Notes: generated by a model not told the origin, from the sequence alone. Shown: positions 20,714 through 31,228, counted from the first letter of the stretch. The stretch is 64,000 nucleotides of DNA from Xenorhabdus eapokensis (GCF_001908105.1 NZ_MKGQ01000005.1:105917-169916), one strand, 5' to 3'. Made by a program: numbers and translations.

Positions 20714-21127
20714 ATGAGCACGATTATCAAAGTCAGGGGTTACCATATTGATCTTTTCCAGCATGTGAACAATGCGCGTTATTTGGAATTTATGGAAGCC
20801 GCTCGCTGGGATCTACTCACTGAAGATGACACGTTGGAATGGTTAAATCGTAAAAATATTGGTTTTGTTGTGGTGAATATCAATATTAATTATCGCCATC
20901 CAGCAGTGATTACAGATGAGCTGGAAGTGAAATCTTCGATGCAAGAGTTACGTAACAAAAGTGGTACATTTTTTCAGGAGATTATACGCCGGAGTGATAA
21001 TCAAATTATTGCAGATGCTTTAACTACATTTGCTTGTATTGATTTGAAAACGCAAAAAGCATTGGTTTTAGACGGTGAATTACGAGAAAGAATGGAATCA
21101 TATAAAAATAATGCCGAATCGCTATAA
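20714..21127 (+). CDS. fadM: Long-chain acyl-CoA thioesterase FadM (YbaW)
   Basis: A hot-dog-fold thioesterase that hydrolyses long-chain acyl-CoA, associated with beta-oxidation in E. coli. The YHIDLFQHVNNARYLEFME motif contains the conserved Asp of the YbgC/4-hydroxybenzoyl-CoA thioesterase family. The start is set at MSTIIKVRGYH (20714), which aligns with the E. coli N-terminus. It has 137 aa (E. coli 132). It converges with queC across a perfect hairpin. Confidence 0.93.
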   Translation: MSTIIKVRGYHIDLFQHVNNARYLEFMEAARWDLLTEDDTLEWLNRKNIGFVVVNININYRHPAVITDELEVKSSMQELRNKSGTFFQEIIRRSDNQIIADALTTFACIDLKTQKALVLDGELRERMESYKNNAESL

Positions 21128-21142
21128 GATAAACATGTTGAA

Positions 21143-21165
21143 TGAGAGGTTCGTGGAACCTCTCA
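21143..21165. terminator. Bidirectional hairpin between fadM and queC
   Basis: A perfect 10-bp stem TGAGAGGTTC/GAACCTCTCA with a GTG loop between convergent genes. Confidence 0.75.
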
Positions 21166-21196
21166 CAGATAACATGACTGAAATAAAACGTTTTGA

Positions 21197-21895
21197 CTAA
21201 CTGAGATGTGTTTTGGACTTCATATCTAGCATCGTGGCTTGGGCATTGCTTAAATAATGATTTAGTCCTTTAGCTCGGAGGTGGCAGGCAGCGCATTCAC
21301 CGCATCCATCGCCCTGAATCCCGTTATAGCACGTAAGGGTTTCATTGCGAACAAAGTCCAATTTTTGATAATAATCTGCCAATGCCCAGGTTTCCGCCTT
21401 GTTTAACCACATTAGAGGAGTTTCGAAACGAATATCACGAGCGATACCAAGGCTGACTGCTTTATTGAGAGCCTTGACAAATTCATCGCGACAATCTGGG
21501 TAACCCGAAAAATCTGTTTCACAAACGCCAGTAATAACGACTTCAGCTTCAACCTGATAAGCATAAATGGCCGCCAGAGTTAGAAATAATATATTACGGC
21601 CAGGCACAAAAGTACTTGGGAGGCCGCTTTTTTCACTTTCACTGAAATCGGGTACAGGAATATTGTCTCTAGTCAGGCTACTGATTGCGAGCTCATTCAA
21701 TAAAGTAACATCAAGTACTTTGTGGGCAGCAGCTCCCAATTCTTTGCTTATACGACAAGCTACATCAATTTCAGCACGATGACGCTGTCCATAATCAAAG
21801 GTGACGCAGTGAACTTCGTCATATTGGTGTAATGCCTGAATTAAACAAGTGCTAGAATCCTGTCCACCACTGAATACAACAACGGCTCGTTTCAT
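21197..21895 (-). CDS. queC: 7-cyano-7-deazaguanine synthase QueC
   Basis: An ATP-dependent enzyme that converts 7-carboxy-7-deazaguanine to preQ0 in the queuosine tRNA-modification pathway. The PP-loop motif [10 protein letters not shown] is at the N-terminus, and the zinc-binding cysteines are in [19 protein letters not shown] near the C-terminus. It has 232 aa (E. coli 231). AGGTAGG precedes the ATG. It lies 32 bp downstream of the CdsH-type gene, so the two may be co-transcribed. Confidence 0.97.
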   Translation of the reverse strand: MKRAVVVFSGGQDSSTCLIQALHQYDEVHCVTFDYGQRHRAEIDVACRISKELGAAAHKVLDVTLLNELAISSLTRDNIPVPDFSESEKSGLPSTFVPGRNILFLTLAAIYAYQVEAEVVITGVCETDFSGYPDCRDEFVKALNKAVSLGIARDIRFETPLMWLNKAETWALADYYQKLDFVRNETLTCYNGIQGDGCGECAACHLRAKGLNHYLSNAQATMLDMKSKTHLS

Positions 21896-21927
21896 GATAC
21901 CTACCTCTGTAAATTGAAGGAGATATG

Positions 21928-22980
21928 TTACTCATAACCGTTTAACTTGGGTAGTTGTGTTAGATACTGTGTGACATCACCAATATTATTGTGAACCCAC
22001 TCTGGGTTGTAATAAGTATCAAGGTAGCGTTCTCCACTATCACAGAGTAATGTCACAATTGCCCCTTGTTGGTTGTTATCGTACATTTGCCTGGCGAGTT
22101 GTAAAGCTCCCCAGACGTTAGTTCCTGTTGATGCCCCAGTTTTTCTGCCAATCAATTTTTCAAGCCAATAAATGGTAGCAATTGTGGCAGGATCGGGAAC
22201 TTGGATCATGTCATCGATAACCGTAGGAATAAAAGAAGGCTCTGCGCGTGGGCGGCCAATCCCTTCTATTTTGCTGCCAATACTTCCGCAAATATCACGG
22301 CGGTTCTGATGGTAGCAATCGTAGAAGACGGAGTTCTCTGGATCGACAACAATGAGTTTAGTGTTATATCCCTGATAACGGATATAACGACCAAGTGTCG
22401 CAGATGTGCCACCCGTTCCTGCACTCATAACGATGTAAGTTGGTTCAGGAAAAGGCTCTAGTTGCATCTGGCGGAAAATACTTTCTGCAATATTATTGTT
22501 TCCTCGCCAGTCAGTTGCTCGTTCGGCATAGGTAAACTGATCCATGTAATGGCCATTAAGCTCTTTCGCCAGGCGCTCTGATTCTTGATAAATCAAGGCG
22601 GAATGCTCTACAAAATGGCATTTACCGCCATAGAATTCGATCTCTTGAATTTTACGCTTAGCAGTACAGGAAGGCATAACTGCAATAAATGGTAAACCCA
22701 GTAAGCGGGCAAAATAAGCTTCCGAAACAGCAGTACTTCCAGATGAAGCTTCAATAATAGGCGTTCCTTCCTGAATCCAACCATTAGTGAGAGCATAAAG
22801 GAATAGGGAACGAGCAAGCCGATGTTTGAGGCTACCAGTGGGATGAGTGCTCTCATCTTTGAGGTAGAGGTGAATACCCGGAAATATGGGGAGGTTAAGA
22901 CGAATGAGATGTGTATCAGCGCTGCGTTGATAATCAGCTTGGATAGCTTTTATGGCATTTGTAGCCCATAAAGACGACAT
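21928..22980 (-). CDS. cdsH: CdsH-type PLP-dependent L-cysteine desulfhydrase
   Basis: A fold-type II PLP enzyme of the cysteine synthase/cystathionine beta-synthase family. The PLP lysine is probably Lys52 in HPTGSLKHR. The substrate/cofactor loop [10 protein letters not shown] and the phosphate-binding glycines [12 protein letters not shown] are present. It has 350 aa. The gene is divergent from decR, the cysteine-responsive regulator; in Salmonella a cysteine desulfhydrase (CdsH) sits beside the decR homologue ybaO. I therefore infer that it breaks cysteine down to pyruvate, ammonia and sulfide. E. coli K-12 lacks it here. An alternative is a cysteine synthase-like enzyme of different direction. 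Confidence 0.75.
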   Translation of the reverse strand: MSSLWATNAIKAIQADYQRSADTHLIRLNLPIFPGIHLYLKDESTHPTGSLKHRLARSLFLYALTNGWIQEGTPIIEASSGSTAVSEAYFARLLGLPFIAVMPSCTAKRKIQEIEFYGGKCHFVEHSALIYQESERLAKELNGHYMDQFTYAERATDWRGNNNIAESIFRQMQLEPFPEPTYIVMSAGTGGTSATLGRYIRYQGYNTKLIVVDPENSVFYDCYHQNRRDICGSIGSKIEGIGRPRAEPSFIPTVIDDMIQVPDPATIATIYWLEKLIGRKTGASTGTNVWGALQLARQMYDNNQQGAIVTLLCDSGERYLDTYYNPEWVHNNIGDVTQYLTQLPKLNGYE

Positions 22981-23078
22981 AAATTGACCCTAAATAACAA
23001 TACCGTGGTGGTATATAGATTACCCTTACATTCGGAGAAATAGATTGTTATTTTTCTGAAATAATCCGTTATATTTGG

Positions 23079-23088
23079 GAAATATTTC
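23079..23088. promoter_or_regulatory. Palindrome GAAATATTTC in the cdsH-decR spacer
   Basis: A perfect 10-bp palindrome 14 bp before the decR start; a related GAAATA word occurs at 23058. This is a candidate DecR (Lrp-family) operator by position only. Confidence 0.35.
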
Positions 23089-23102
23089 TATAGGATTTAG
23101 AT

Positions 23103-23576
23103 ATGTTAGATAAAATAGATCGTAAGCTACTGGAACTGCTTCAACAGGATTGTAGTCTATCCTTAAACGCACTGGCTGAAGCCGTTAATTTGACTTCGAC
23201 ACCTTGTTGGAAACGCCTTAAACGACTTGAAGATGAAGGTTATATTGTTGGTAAGGTTGCCTTGTTAAATGGAGAAAAACTCGGCTTGGGTTTGACAGTG
23301 ATAGTGATGATTAAAACTCAACAACACAGCAGTGAATGGTATGAACAGTTTGTCTCCTTTGTAAAAGAGATGCCAGAAGTCTTAACATTTTATCGAATGG
23401 CTGGTGAGTATGATTACCTGATGCACATAGAAGTTGTTGATATGAAAAGTTATGATCGTTTCTATAAACGCATGGTAAATGGGGTATCTGGTTTGATTGA
23501 CGTTACTTCTAACTTTGCTATGGAAAAGATCAAATATACAACGGCGCTGCCAATACCAGATTCAGTCACTTCATAA
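23103..23576 (+). CDS. decR: Lrp/AsnC-family cysteine-responsive regulator DecR
   Basis: A small transcription factor with an N-terminal helix-turn-helix (residues about 5-50, [20 protein letters not shown]) and a C-terminal RAM ligand-binding domain. In E. coli DecR (YbaO, also called CyuR) activates cysteine-detoxification genes. It has 157 aa (E. coli 152) with very close sequence, including [14 protein letters not shown]. It is divergent from the cysteine desulfhydrase gene, its likely target. AGGA precedes the ATG. Confidence 0.94.
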   Translation: MLDKIDRKLLELLQQDCSLSLNALAEAVNLTSTPCWKRLKRLEDEGYIVGKVALLNGEKLGLGLTVIVMIKTQQHSSEWYEQFVSFVKEMPEVLTFYRMAGEYDYLMHIEVVDMKSYDRFYKRMVNGVSGLIDVTSNFAMEKIKYTTALPIPDSVTS

Positions 23577-23632
23577 AGATCCCTTTGGTCGGTAGGTGCT
23601 AACTCTTTCATTTTTACCTTGGGAATAGATGT

Positions 23633-25381
23633 GTGAGATTATTTTCACAATTAAGCTGGTATTTTATCAGTGAGTGGCGGCGCTATGTAGGGGCTGTCAT
23701 TTTTCTCGTTTTGGTTGCAGTACTGCAACTTATTCCTCCCCGCTTAGTTGGGTTGATTGTTGACGGTATTAGCACAAAAACAATGACCTTTCGTCAGCTA
23801 TTGATATGGCTGGGGCTAATGCTATTCATTGCTTTGGCTATCTATGGCCTGCGATATGTTTGGCGTGTATGGTTGTTCGGTGCTTCTTATCGGCTAGCTG
23901 TTAAATTGCGTAGTGACTTCTATTGGCGTCTGAGTAGCCAAAATCCTGAATTTTATTTGCGTCATAGAACTGGCGATCTCATGGCTCGCGCAACAAATGA
24001 TGTTAACAGAGTTGTTTTTGCCGCAGGTGAGGGCGTTCTTACTTTGGTTGATGCTTTAGTCATGGGATGTTCTGTCCTAATTGTAATGAGCGTGAATATT
24101 AGCTGGCAATTAACATTGTTATCACTAGTGCCGATGCCCATTATGGCTTTGGTGATTCAGCATTATGGCAATCAGCTTCATCATCGTTTTAAATCTGCGC
24201 AAGGCGCATTCTCTGCCCTGAATAACCATGCACATGAAAGTTTGACTAGTATCCGCATGATAAAAGCGTTTGGGCTGGAGGATCTGCAATCCAATCAGTT
24301 TGAAGAAGTTGCTATTGATGCCGGGCGTAAGAATATGCGTGTTGCACGTATAGATGCGCGTTTTAATCCTACTATTTTCATTTCTATCACTATTTCAAAT
24401 CTCCTGGCTGTTGGTGGAGGGAGTTGGATGGTGGTGAATGGCTCCATGACCCTTGGCGAACTAACCAGTTTTGTAATGTATCTGGGATTGATGATATGGC
24501 CTATGTTGGCATTGGCATGGATGTTCAACATTGTTGAGAGAGGAAGTGCCGCTTACGCACGTATCCACAGTTTGTTGCAGGAACCACTGGTAACCGAAGA
24601 TGGCGTGTTGTCTTTATCTTCAGAGCGGGGGAGCTTGCAGGTAAGTATCAACAAATTTATTTATCCTCAAAGTGATAAACTTGTTTTGGAAAATGTCCAT
24701 TTTCAACTAGAACCTGGTCAGTTATTGGGGCTTTGCGGATCAACAGGGGCAGGGAAGAGTACTTTATTGGCTTTATTGCAACGGCAGTTTGATGTAACCG
24801 ATGGAGCTATTCTTTTCCAGTCAAAAAATATCTCAGCTCTTCGAATGGAAGGTTGGCGTTCACGATTGGCTATTGTCAACCAAACTCCTTTTCTGTTTTC
24901 GGATACGGTTGCAGGTAATATTGCGTTGGGACGGCCTGATGCTACCCAAAAGCAAATAGAGGAAGTCGCTCGTTTAGCAAGTGTACATGATGATATTTTG
25001 CAACTGCCTCAAGGTTATCAAACGGAAGTTGGAGAACGCGGTGTGATGCTTTCAGGAGGGCAAAAACAGCGTATATCCATTGCCAGAGCCCTGCTGTTAG
25101 ATACGGAGATTTTAATCCTTGATGATGCTCTGTCAGCCGTTGATGGGCACACGGAACACCAGATTATGAAAAACCTTAGCCAATGGCGGCAACAGCGTAC
25201 TGTTATTATCAGTGCGCACCGACTGTCGGCATTAACAGAAGCAGATAATATTTTGGTTATGCAGCATGGCACGATTGTACAACAAGGCCAGCATAAGCAA
25301 CTTATCGCCCAATCAGGCTGGTATTCCGATATGTACTATTACCAACAACTAGAAGCTGAATTGGGTGGAGAAAATGACTAA
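23633..25381 (+). CDS. mdlA: ABC exporter half-transporter MdlA
   Basis: A fused membrane plus ATPase half-transporter of the multidrug ABC exporter type. It has six membrane helices in the first about 310 residues, then Walker A GSTGAGKS, signature MLSGGQKQR and Walker [10 protein letters not shown]. The start is GTG (reading [11 protein letters not shown]), as the N-terminus aligns with E. coli MdlA. It has 582 aa (E. coli 590). It overlaps mdlB by 8 bp, so the two probably form a heterodimer. The substrate is unknown. Confidence 0.95.
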   Translation: MRLFSQLSWYFISEWRRYVGAVIFLVLVAVLQLIPPRLVGLIVDGISTKTMTFRQLLIWLGLMLFIALAIYGLRYVWRVWLFGASYRLAVKLRSDFYWRLSSQNPEFYLRHRTGDLMARATNDVNRVVFAAGEGVLTLVDALVMGCSVLIVMSVNISWQLTLLSLVPMPIMALVIQHYGNQLHHRFKSAQGAFSALNNHAHESLTSIRMIKAFGLEDLQSNQFEEVAIDAGRKNMRVARIDARFNPTIFISITISNLLAVGGGSWMVVNGSMTLGELTSFVMYLGLMIWPMLALAWMFNIVERGSAAYARIHSLLQEPLVTEDGVLSLSSERGSLQVSINKFIYPQSDKLVLENVHFQLEPGQLLGLCGSTGAGKSTLLALLQRQFDVTDGAILFQSKNISALRMEGWRSRLAIVNQTPFLFSDTVAGNIALGRPDATQKQIEEVARLASVHDDILQLPQGYQTEVGERGVMLSGGQKQRISIARALLLDTEILILDDALSAVDGHTEHQIMKNLSQWRQQRTVIISAHRLSALTEADNILVMQHGTIVQQGQHKQLIAQSGWYSDMYYYQQLEAELGGEND

Positions 25382-27143
25382 AACTCATATAGGTAAGCTA
25401 TGGCCATCATTAAAGCGTTTGCTTTCTTACGGTAAAAATTACCGCAAACCGATGCTAATTGCTGTATTAATGTTATGGGTTGCTGCATTGGCAGAAGTCA
25501 GCGGGCCTCTGCTTGTAAGCTATTTTATTGACAATATGGTTGCAACGGGGAATTTGCCGCTCGATATTGTCAGTGGACTTGCGGCAGTATTCTTGATTTT
25601 GCAGATTATTGTTGCCGTTTTACACTATTATCAAACATTATTTTTTAATCAGGCATCTGTGGGAGTGGTGCAAAAGCTTCGTACTGATGTGATGGATTCA
25701 GCATTACGTCAGCCATTAAGTTCGTTTGATAATCAACCAGTTGGACAACTGATATCCCGCGTAACAAATGATACTGAGGTCATTAAAGATCTGTTTGTGA
25801 ATGTGATTCCAATGGTATTTCACTGTGCGGCATTAATTGGTTCCATGTTGATAGCCATGTTTGTTTTAAATTGGCGTATGGCATGTGTTGCGATCTTAAT
25901 ATTTCCAGCAGTTTTGCTTGTAATGGTTATCTATCAGCGCCTTAGTACCCCCATCGTTAGGCGGGTTCGCGGTTATCTGGCTGACATTAACGATGGCTTC
26001 AATGAAGTCATTAATGGAATGAGTGTGATTCAACAGTTTCGTCAGCAAGCTCGTTTTGGTGAGAAAATGTTGGCTGCCAACCGAGCACATTATCAGGCTC
26101 GTATGCAGGCGTTACGGTTAGATGGCATCTTATTAAGGCCATTATTGAGTTTCTTCTCTGCAGCAACATTGTGTGGTTTGCTGTTATTGTTTGGCATCAA
26201 AGGCACTGAGGCTATCGGCGTGGGTGTACTGTACGCCTTTATTAACTATCTTGGTCGATTGAATGAACCATTGATTGAGTTGACCTCACAACAATCTGTG
26301 TTGCAGCAAGCCGTGGTTTCAGGCGAACGTGTTTTCGAACTGATGGATAGTCCACAGCAGCAATATGGCAATGATTTGCGAGCGTTAGAGAGTGGCAGAA
26401 TTGATATTGAAAACTTAAATTTTTCCTATCACAGTGACAAACTGGTCTTGAATGATATTAACCTGCATGTTCCACCACATGGGTTTGTGGCTCTGGTCGG
26501 GCATACAGGGAGTGGAAAAAGCACCTTGGCTAATTTAATTATGGGGTACTATCCGTGGCAAGATGGTGAAATTTATCTTGATGGGCACCCCATCTCTTCG
26601 CTTTCTCACGCAGTGCTGCGTAATGGGGTGGCAATGGTGCAGCAAGACCCGGTTGTTCTGGCAACTTCATTTCTCAACAATATCTCGCTAGGGCGGGATA
26701 TCAGCGAAGAGAAAATATGGGAAGTATTAGAATTGGTTCAATTGGCTGATTTTGTTCGTAATTTACCAGATGGTTTGAACTCCGTTTTAGGAGAACAAGG
26801 GAATACACTTTCAGCAGGCCAAAAACAGCTTTTAGCAATGGCCAGGGTTTTAGTGCAAACGCCACAGATCCTGATTTTGGATGAAGCAACCGCGAATATT
26901 GATTCTGGGACAGAGCAATCCATACAGAAAGCTTTGAAAATGATCCGCCAACAGACGACATTGGTGGTGATTGCTCATCGTCTTTCAACCATTACTGAGG
27001 CTGATGCCATATTAGTGCTACATCGTGGTGCAATTGCTGAACAAGGCCAGCACCAACAACTACTGGAAAAGCGTGGACGCTATTATCAAATGTACCAGCT
27101 CCAGCAAGTTAGTGAGACGTTAAATGAATCAGTGCACGTTTAG
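25374..27143 (+). CDS. mdlB: ABC exporter half-transporter MdlB
   Basis: The second half of the MdlAB exporter. It has an N-terminal six-helix membrane domain and a C-terminal ATPase with Walker A GHTGSGKS, a slightly altered signature TLSAGQKQL, and Walker B ILILDEAT. The start is set at the ATG at 25374 with GGTGGAG before it; the frame-open GTG three codons upstream overlaps that ribosome-binding site. It has 589 aa (E. coli 593). Its last codons contain an NtrC-like site for the downstream glnK promoter. Confidence 0.95.
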   Translation: MTKTHIGKLWPSLKRLLSYGKNYRKPMLIAVLMLWVAALAEVSGPLLVSYFIDNMVATGNLPLDIVSGLAAVFLILQIIVAVLHYYQTLFFNQASVGVVQKLRTDVMDSALRQPLSSFDNQPVGQLISRVTNDTEVIKDLFVNVIPMVFHCAALIGSMLIAMFVLNWRMACVAILIFPAVLLVMVIYQRLSTPIVRRVRGYLADINDGFNEVINGMSVIQQFRQQARFGEKMLAANRAHYQARMQALRLDGILLRPLLSFFSAATLCGLLLLFGIKGTEAIGVGVLYAFINYLGRLNEPLIELTSQQSVLQQAVVSGERVFELMDSPQQQYGNDLRALESGRIDIENLNFSYHSDKLVLNDINLHVPPHGFVALVGHTGSGKSTLANLIMGYYPWQDGEIYLDGHPISSLSHAVLRNGVAMVQQDPVVLATSFLNNISLGRDISEEKIWEVLELVQLADFVRNLPDGLNSVLGEQGNTLSAGQKQLLAMARVLVQTPQILILDEATANIDSGTEQSIQKALKMIRQQTTLVVIAHRLSTITEADAILVLHRGAIAEQGQHQQLLEKRGRYYQMYQLQQVSETLNESVHV

Positions 27144-27149
27144 TGTGCA
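27133..27149 (+). promoter_or_regulatory. NtrC-like enhancer site
   Basis: TGCACG-TTTAG-TGTGCA fits the NtrC consensus TGCACC-N5-GGTGCA at 10 of 12 positions. It lies across the mdlB stop codon, about 140 bp upstream of the inferred glnK start point, a normal enhancer distance. Confidence 0.55.
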
Positions 27150-27166
27150 TATTTAAGATGCGTATA

Positions 27167-27197
27167 GGGAGCAGATGTATTTTCTGCTCCCTTTTTT
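27167..27197 (+). terminator. mdlAB terminator
   Basis: A perfect 9-bp stem GGGAGCAGA/TCTGCTCCC followed by six T. Confidence 0.93.
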
Positions 27198-27255
27198 ATC
27201 CCTTCTTTAGAAATATTTTTCTATAACAACCTAATTACACCTCATTTTTAATTTT

Positions 27256-27271
27256 TGGCATATCCCTTGCA
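27256..27271 (+). promoter_or_regulatory. Sigma-54 promoter of glnK-amtB
   Basis: TGGCATATCCCTTGCA has the GG (-24) and GC (-12) exactly 10 bp apart and matches TGGCAC-N5-TTGCA closely. It is placed 42 bp before glnK. Nitrogen limitation is expected to switch it on through NtrC. Confidence 0.88.
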
Positions 27272-27312
27272 CATATTCCCTTGTACAAATGTAGCGAAAA
27301 AACGGGGGAAAT

Positions 27313-27651
27313 ATGAAACTTATCACCATCATCATAAAGCCATTTAAGCTGGAGGAAGTGCGGGAAGCACTTGCTGATATAGGTATACAAGGTATGACTA
27401 TAACTGAAGTAAAGGGTTTTGGGCGTCAAAAAGGCCATTCCGAACTTTATCGGGGTGCTGAATATAACGTTAATTTCTTACCCAAAGTTAAGATTGATAT
27501 TGCTACCAATGATGAACGAGTTGAAGAAATTATCCATGTTGTCCAGCAGACTGCTTTTACCGGAAAAATGGGGGATGGAAAAATATTTCTTTTTGAATTA
27601 CAGCATGCCGTCCGGATTAGGACAGGTGAAACGAATGATGAAGCACTGTAA
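27313..27651 (+). CDS. glnK: PII nitrogen-signalling protein GlnK
   Basis: A trimeric PII protein that senses ATP, ADP and 2-oxoglutarate and plugs the AmtB channel when nitrogen is plentiful. The T-loop RGAEYNVNFLP carries the uridylylated Tyr51, and the C-loop RIRTGE is present. It has 112 aa, identical in length to E. coli. It is cotranscribed with amtB, 13 bp downstream, from the sigma-54 promoter. Confidence 0.98.
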   Translation: MKLITIIIKPFKLEEVREALADIGIQGMTITEVKGFGRQKGHSELYRGAEYNVNFLPKVKIDIATNDERVEEIIHVVQQTAFTGKMGDGKIFLFELQHAVRIRTGETNDEAL

Positions 27652-27664
27652 ATGAGGGTGAAAA

Positions 27665-28945
27665 ATGAAGAATAAATTTTTATCCGTAGTGTGTATTGCA
27701 GCCAGTTTTCCTTCGTTTGCTCTTGCTGCGGAAAATAATTTCAACAAAGCAGACACTGTATTTATGTTGATAAATACGATACTTGTACTTTTTATGACAA
27801 TACCCGGCATTGCCCTATTTTATGGGGGATTATTACGCAGCAAAAATGTTTTGTCACTGATGTCACAGGTGATTGTTAGTTTTTCATTGATTTGTGTGCT
27901 TTGGATTATTTATGGATACAGTATGACCTTTGAGGTAGGCAACTCTTTTTGGGGTGGTTTTGGTCAGGTTATGTTGAAAAATATATCCATAACTGATCTA
28001 ACTGGTAATTTTTATCAGTTAATTCATGTTGTTTTCCAGGGGGCATTTGCGTGTATTACGGTTGCTTTGGTGGTGGGAGCATTATGTGAAAGGGTGCGTT
28101 TTTCTGCATTGCTGATTTTTAGTGTGTTATGGCTGACAGTATCTTATATCCCTATGGCGCATATGGTATGGGGAGGCGGCTGGCTTGCTCAGGATGGTGC
28201 TTTGGATTTTGCTGGCGGAACTGTCGTTCACATTAATGCAGCAGCGGCAGGATTGGTTGGTGCTTATTTACTTGGGAAGCGCTCAGGTTTTGGGCGGGAA
28301 GCATTTAAACCTCATAACCTACCAATGACCTTTGTTGGAACAGCGATCCTTTACATTGGATGGTTTGGTTTTAATGTGGGTTCTGCTGGTGAAGTAAATG
28401 CTATCTCGGCGTTGGCTCTGGTTAATACGGTGGCAGCAACGGCGGGAGCGGTGTTGTCATGGGTTTTCTGCGAGTGGTTATTTCGCCAGAAACCTTCGCT
28501 TTTAGGAGCATGTTCTGGGTGCATTTCTGGTTTAGTGGTCATTACGCCTGCTGCTGCAACAGTTGGCATCAGTGGTGCGTTGGTGATGGGATTGATCGCA
28601 GGGATTGCTGGCTTATGGGGGGTAGTCATACTGAAAAAATGGTTACGTGTTGATGATGTTTGTGATGTGTTCGGGGTACATGGAGTATGTGGCATTGTCG
28701 GTTGTTTATTGACTGGTGTTTTTACTGCATCCTCTTTAGGTGGAACAGGGTTTGCTGAAGGAATGACAATGCTAAGGCAGTTCACTATTCAGGCTATTAG
28801 TATATTGGTCTGTATAGTTTGGTCATCAATAGCCGCTTATATTTCATTTAAGATCGCTGATAAGTTGGTTGGGTTACGTATTAGTCTTGAGTCAGAAAGA
28901 GAAGGACTTGATATTACTTCACATGGTGAAAGTGCTTATAACTGA
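27665..28945 (+). CDS. amtB: Ammonium channel AmtB
   Basis: A trimeric inner-membrane ammonium channel. The signal peptide is cleaved after about residue 22 (SFALAA). The pore twin-histidines are visible as His189 in GGTVVHINAA and His339 in FGVHGVCG. The remaining part has eleven membrane helices. It has 426 aa (E. coli 428). It pairs with glnK; GAGGG precedes the ATG. Confidence 0.97.
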   Translation: MKNKFLSVVCIAASFPSFALAAENNFNKADTVFMLINTILVLFMTIPGIALFYGGLLRSKNVLSLMSQVIVSFSLICVLWIIYGYSMTFEVGNSFWGGFGQVMLKNISITDLTGNFYQLIHVVFQGAFACITVALVVGALCERVRFSALLIFSVLWLTVSYIPMAHMVWGGGWLAQDGALDFAGGTVVHINAAAAGLVGAYLLGKRSGFGREAFKPHNLPMTFVGTAILYIGWFGFNVGSAGEVNAISALALVNTVAATAGAVLSWVFCEWLFRQKPSLLGACSGCISGLVVITPAAATVGISGALVMGLIAGIAGLWGVVILKKWLRVDDVCDVFGVHGVCGIVGCLLTGVFTASSLGGTGFAEGMTMLRQFTIQAISILVCIVWSSIAAYISFKIADKLVGLRISLESEREGLDITSHGESAYN

Positions 28946-28968
28946 GACGGTTATTTGTTTGCAAATAG

Positions 28969-29005
28969 GTATGCCGTAGTAACGGAAAAGTGAATTACGG
29001 CATAC
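28969..29005. terminator. Hairpin between amtB and tesB
   Basis: A 10-bp perfect stem GTATGCCGTA/TACGGCATAC with a 17-nt loop between two convergent genes. The poly-U tail is weak. Confidence 0.6.
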
Positions 29006-29020
29006 AGCTATTGATCCAAT

Positions 29021-29878
29021 TCATTGTAGTTTACGGATGACTCCCTCCTGAACCGCAGATGCGATAAGCACGCCTGCACGGTTATAGATATGCCCACGGA
29101 CAAAACCACGCGCTCCTGATGCTGATGGGCTTTCAATTGAATAGAGTAGCCAGTCATCCATATTGAAAGGGCGGTGATACCACATTGAGTGATCAATCGT
29201 GGCTATTTGCATATTTTCCGCCATGAATTTGACGTCATGGGGTTGTAGTGCCGTGGGCAAGAAATTGAAATCTGATGCATAGCCCAGTAAACAATGGTGA
29301 ATAAATGGGTCTTCTGGCATTTTTCCGTTGCTACGGAACCAAACATAACGCACTGGGAGTTGGGATGAATGATGGGGTAGATTTTGCAGAGGAACGAGCT
29401 TCATCTCCAAAGGTGGAGTGGAAACCACTTTTTTTAATCTTGTCGGGAGTGAGTTAGTCATTTTTTTTACAATTTCTTCTTGGGAATCTAACTCTTCGGG
29501 ATGAGGGACTAGAGGCATAGTATTTTGATGTTCAAAACTTTCTTCATGTCCTTGAAAGGATGCTGTCATGTAGAAGATAGGATGGCCATTTTGTATTGCG
29601 CTGACGCGGCGGGCACTGAAACTTTTTCCATCACGCAATATCTCAACATCATAAACAATGGGCTTATGGCTATCACCTGGACGTAGAAAATAGCTATGAA
29701 AGGAGTGGATCATTCTATCATCCGCGACGGTTTGTTTTGCTGCATATAGCGCTTGGCCTATTACTTGTCCGCCGAAAACTTGAGGAAATCCTAAGTCTTC
29801 ACTTTGTCCTCGGTAAATTCCTTCTTCTATTTTTTCTAAATGTATCAAGTTAATTAAGTTTTGTAATGCTTGACTCAT
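29021..29878 (-). CDS. tesB: Acyl-CoA thioesterase II TesB
   Basis: A cytosolic double hot-dog thioesterase that hydrolyses a broad range of acyl-CoAs. The sequence reads through as a close TesB homologue ([18 protein letters not shown] near the N-terminus; [11 protein letters not shown] near residue 230, containing the catalytic Asp-region). It has 285 aa (E. coli 286). AAGG lies 7 bp before the ATG. It converges with amtB. Confidence 0.97.
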   Translation of the reverse strand: MSQALQNLINLIHLEKIEEGIYRGQSEDLGFPQVFGGQVIGQALYAAKQTVADDRMIHSFHSYFLRPGDSHKPIVYDVEILRDGKSFSARRVSAIQNGHPIFYMTASFQGHEESFEHQNTMPLVPHPEELDSQEEIVKKMTNSLPTRLKKVVSTPPLEMKLVPLQNLPHHSSQLPVRYVWFRSNGKMPEDPFIHHCLLGYASDFNFLPTALQPHDVKFMAENMQIATIDHSMWYHRPFNMDDWLLYSIESPSASGARGFVRGHIYNRAGVLIASAVQEGVIRKLQ

Positions 29879-30409
29879 AACATGCCTTTATTTTTTAAGA
29901 ACATTGAAAATGTATAAATGAAAGGTTATCGATAATAAGTTTTTATTTATTTGAAAATAAATGGATTAAGCTGTATAAAATTATCCTTGAGTTTTTATTT
30001 TAGATGAGAATTATCACTGTTAATTTTATCAATGCTTATCAAATAATGCGAATGTATTGTTTTGTGGTTTTATCTTTTGATTTGTATGATTGTTTTTATT
30101 TTAAATGCTAAGGGCTGGGGGGGTATTTAACTTAGGTTAACGTTGTGAAATTACGTGGTTTTTATATGACGTAGTAATGATTCATTAGCGTTATTAAATA
30201 TATCTGTTGTTGCATCTGTTTATTGTTTGTCTACTGTGAGTTATGGCTTGAAAAAATGCTATAGGTGTTCTGTTAAGTAAAATCATTAAATTTTGATGTT
30301 TTTTGCAACAATATGGGCAATAAAGCAGCATTCAAATGAAGTTGCCTTGCTATTTCATAATGTTTGAAAGATAATGACCACCGCTTCGAAAGTTGAAGCT
30401 AATATCAAT
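29879..30409. other. AT-rich 530-bp gap, no gene seen
   Basis: I see no open frame with a ribosome site or known sequence. In E. coli this interval holds ybaY and the alkyltransferase-like gene atl; neither is present. The right end must contain the ffs promoter. A run GGGCTGGGGGGG at about 30112-30121 stands out in otherwise very AT-rich DNA. Confidence 0.5.
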
Positions 30410-30522
30410 GGGGGCTTTGTTGGTTCTCTCGCAATGCTAACTTGTTAACTTGGTCAGGTCTGGAAAGAAGCAGCCATAGCAAGGGATGCGTGTGCCGGGA
30501 TGTAGCTGGCAGAGCCCTCACC
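30410..30522 (+). ncRNA. ffs: 4.5S RNA of the signal recognition particle
   Basis: The bacterial SRP RNA, partner of Ffh in targeting inner-membrane proteins. The apical domain GGTCAGGTCTGGAAAGAAGC with the GGAA tetraloop and the symmetric loop region is close to E. coli 4.5S RNA. The ends GGGGGCTTTGTTGG and TGGCAGAGCCCTCACC pair to form the long helix. It is about 113 nt, as expected. Confidence 0.95.
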
Positions 30523-30608
30523 AATTTCAAACTCATCATGAGCTTATGCTGTCCTGTCAGCCGATAATAGCTACCGGCTCAAGTCACTTTCTATCTGAAC
30601 ATTACAGT

Positions 30609-30812
30609 TTAGCGGACAAATTTCCAAACAGACGATGGGATTTTATCATAGAGTTTATTCATGGTAAGTTCAGCCAAACGGTGATCCGCCGCGGAGTAGA
30701 ACAATTCCAGTTCATCTTCCGAAAGCTCGTATTTATTTTTTTCAATTACACGTTCCAGTGTTTCAATAGAAGTGCATTTTCTTAAACGCATCAGATAGTC
30801 AGTTTTAGTCAT
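30609..30812 (-). CDS. hha: Hha haemolysin-expression modulator
   Basis: A small acidic protein that binds H-NS and strengthens silencing of AT-rich and virulence genes. The sequence is nearly identical to E. coli Hha from [10 protein letters not shown] onward, including [19 protein letters not shown]. It has 67 aa (E. coli 72; the N-terminal five residues are absent). It is downstream of tomB in the same operon; in E. coli TomB counteracts Hha toxicity. Confidence 0.97.
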   Translation of the reverse strand: MTKTDYLMRLRKCTSIETLERVIEKNKYELSEDELELFYSAADHRLAELTMNKLYDKIPSSVWKFVR

Positions 30813-30859
30813 AATCGCCTTATCTTATTTGGTATAAAAAATAGTTAGAAATATATTTA

Positions 30860-31228
30860 TCAGATTTTGCTTAGAGAAGCGTTCAAATCATGTAACAGAA
30901 CGTTAGTTAAGTGTTCGTTTGTTTTTTGCCATTTTGTAAGTTCAAGAAAGCTTATCTTATCACTTCCAAATAAATTATATGTTTCATCTAGATAGTCATC
31001 AATTAAGGTGCTCAGAGTGTAGTTGTCTGAGTATTTAATTTTAAAGCCCCAAACAAAAGCTGCTATGTGTTCAATCAATTCGTTAAGTTTTAAACTTTTC
31101 TCGGAGGTCAGGTCGTGAATCCAATGATTATCAGTGCGATTCAGGACGGAAAAAGCCTCATGAATTAAATTTTCACATAAGTATTTTAATTCAGCAATAT
31201 CATGCCTTCTTGGTGAATATTCATCCAT
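30860..31228 (-). CDS. tomB: TomB Hha-antagonist (biofilm modulator)
   Basis: TomB is the partner of Hha; in E. coli it attenuates Hha toxicity in an oxygen-dependent manner and affects biofilm. The family N-terminus MDEYSPRRHDIAELKYLCENL and the core LNELIEHIAAF are clear. The start is ATG at 31228, with GGAGG 5 bp upstream; the in-frame GTG two codons upstream overlaps that site. It has 122 aa, the E. coli length. Operon order is tomB-hha, with a 47-bp gap. Confidence 0.94.
   Translation of the reverse strand: MDEYSPRRHDIAELKYLCENLIHEAFSVLNRTDNHWIHDLTSEKSLKLNELIEHIAAFVWGFKIKYSDNYTLSTLIDDYLDETYNLFGSDKISFLELTKWQKTNEHLTNVLLHDLNASLSKI

Noticed and set aside
28351..28785. 144-codon open frame opposite amtB
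   Set aside because: Antisense shadow of amtB with no start context.
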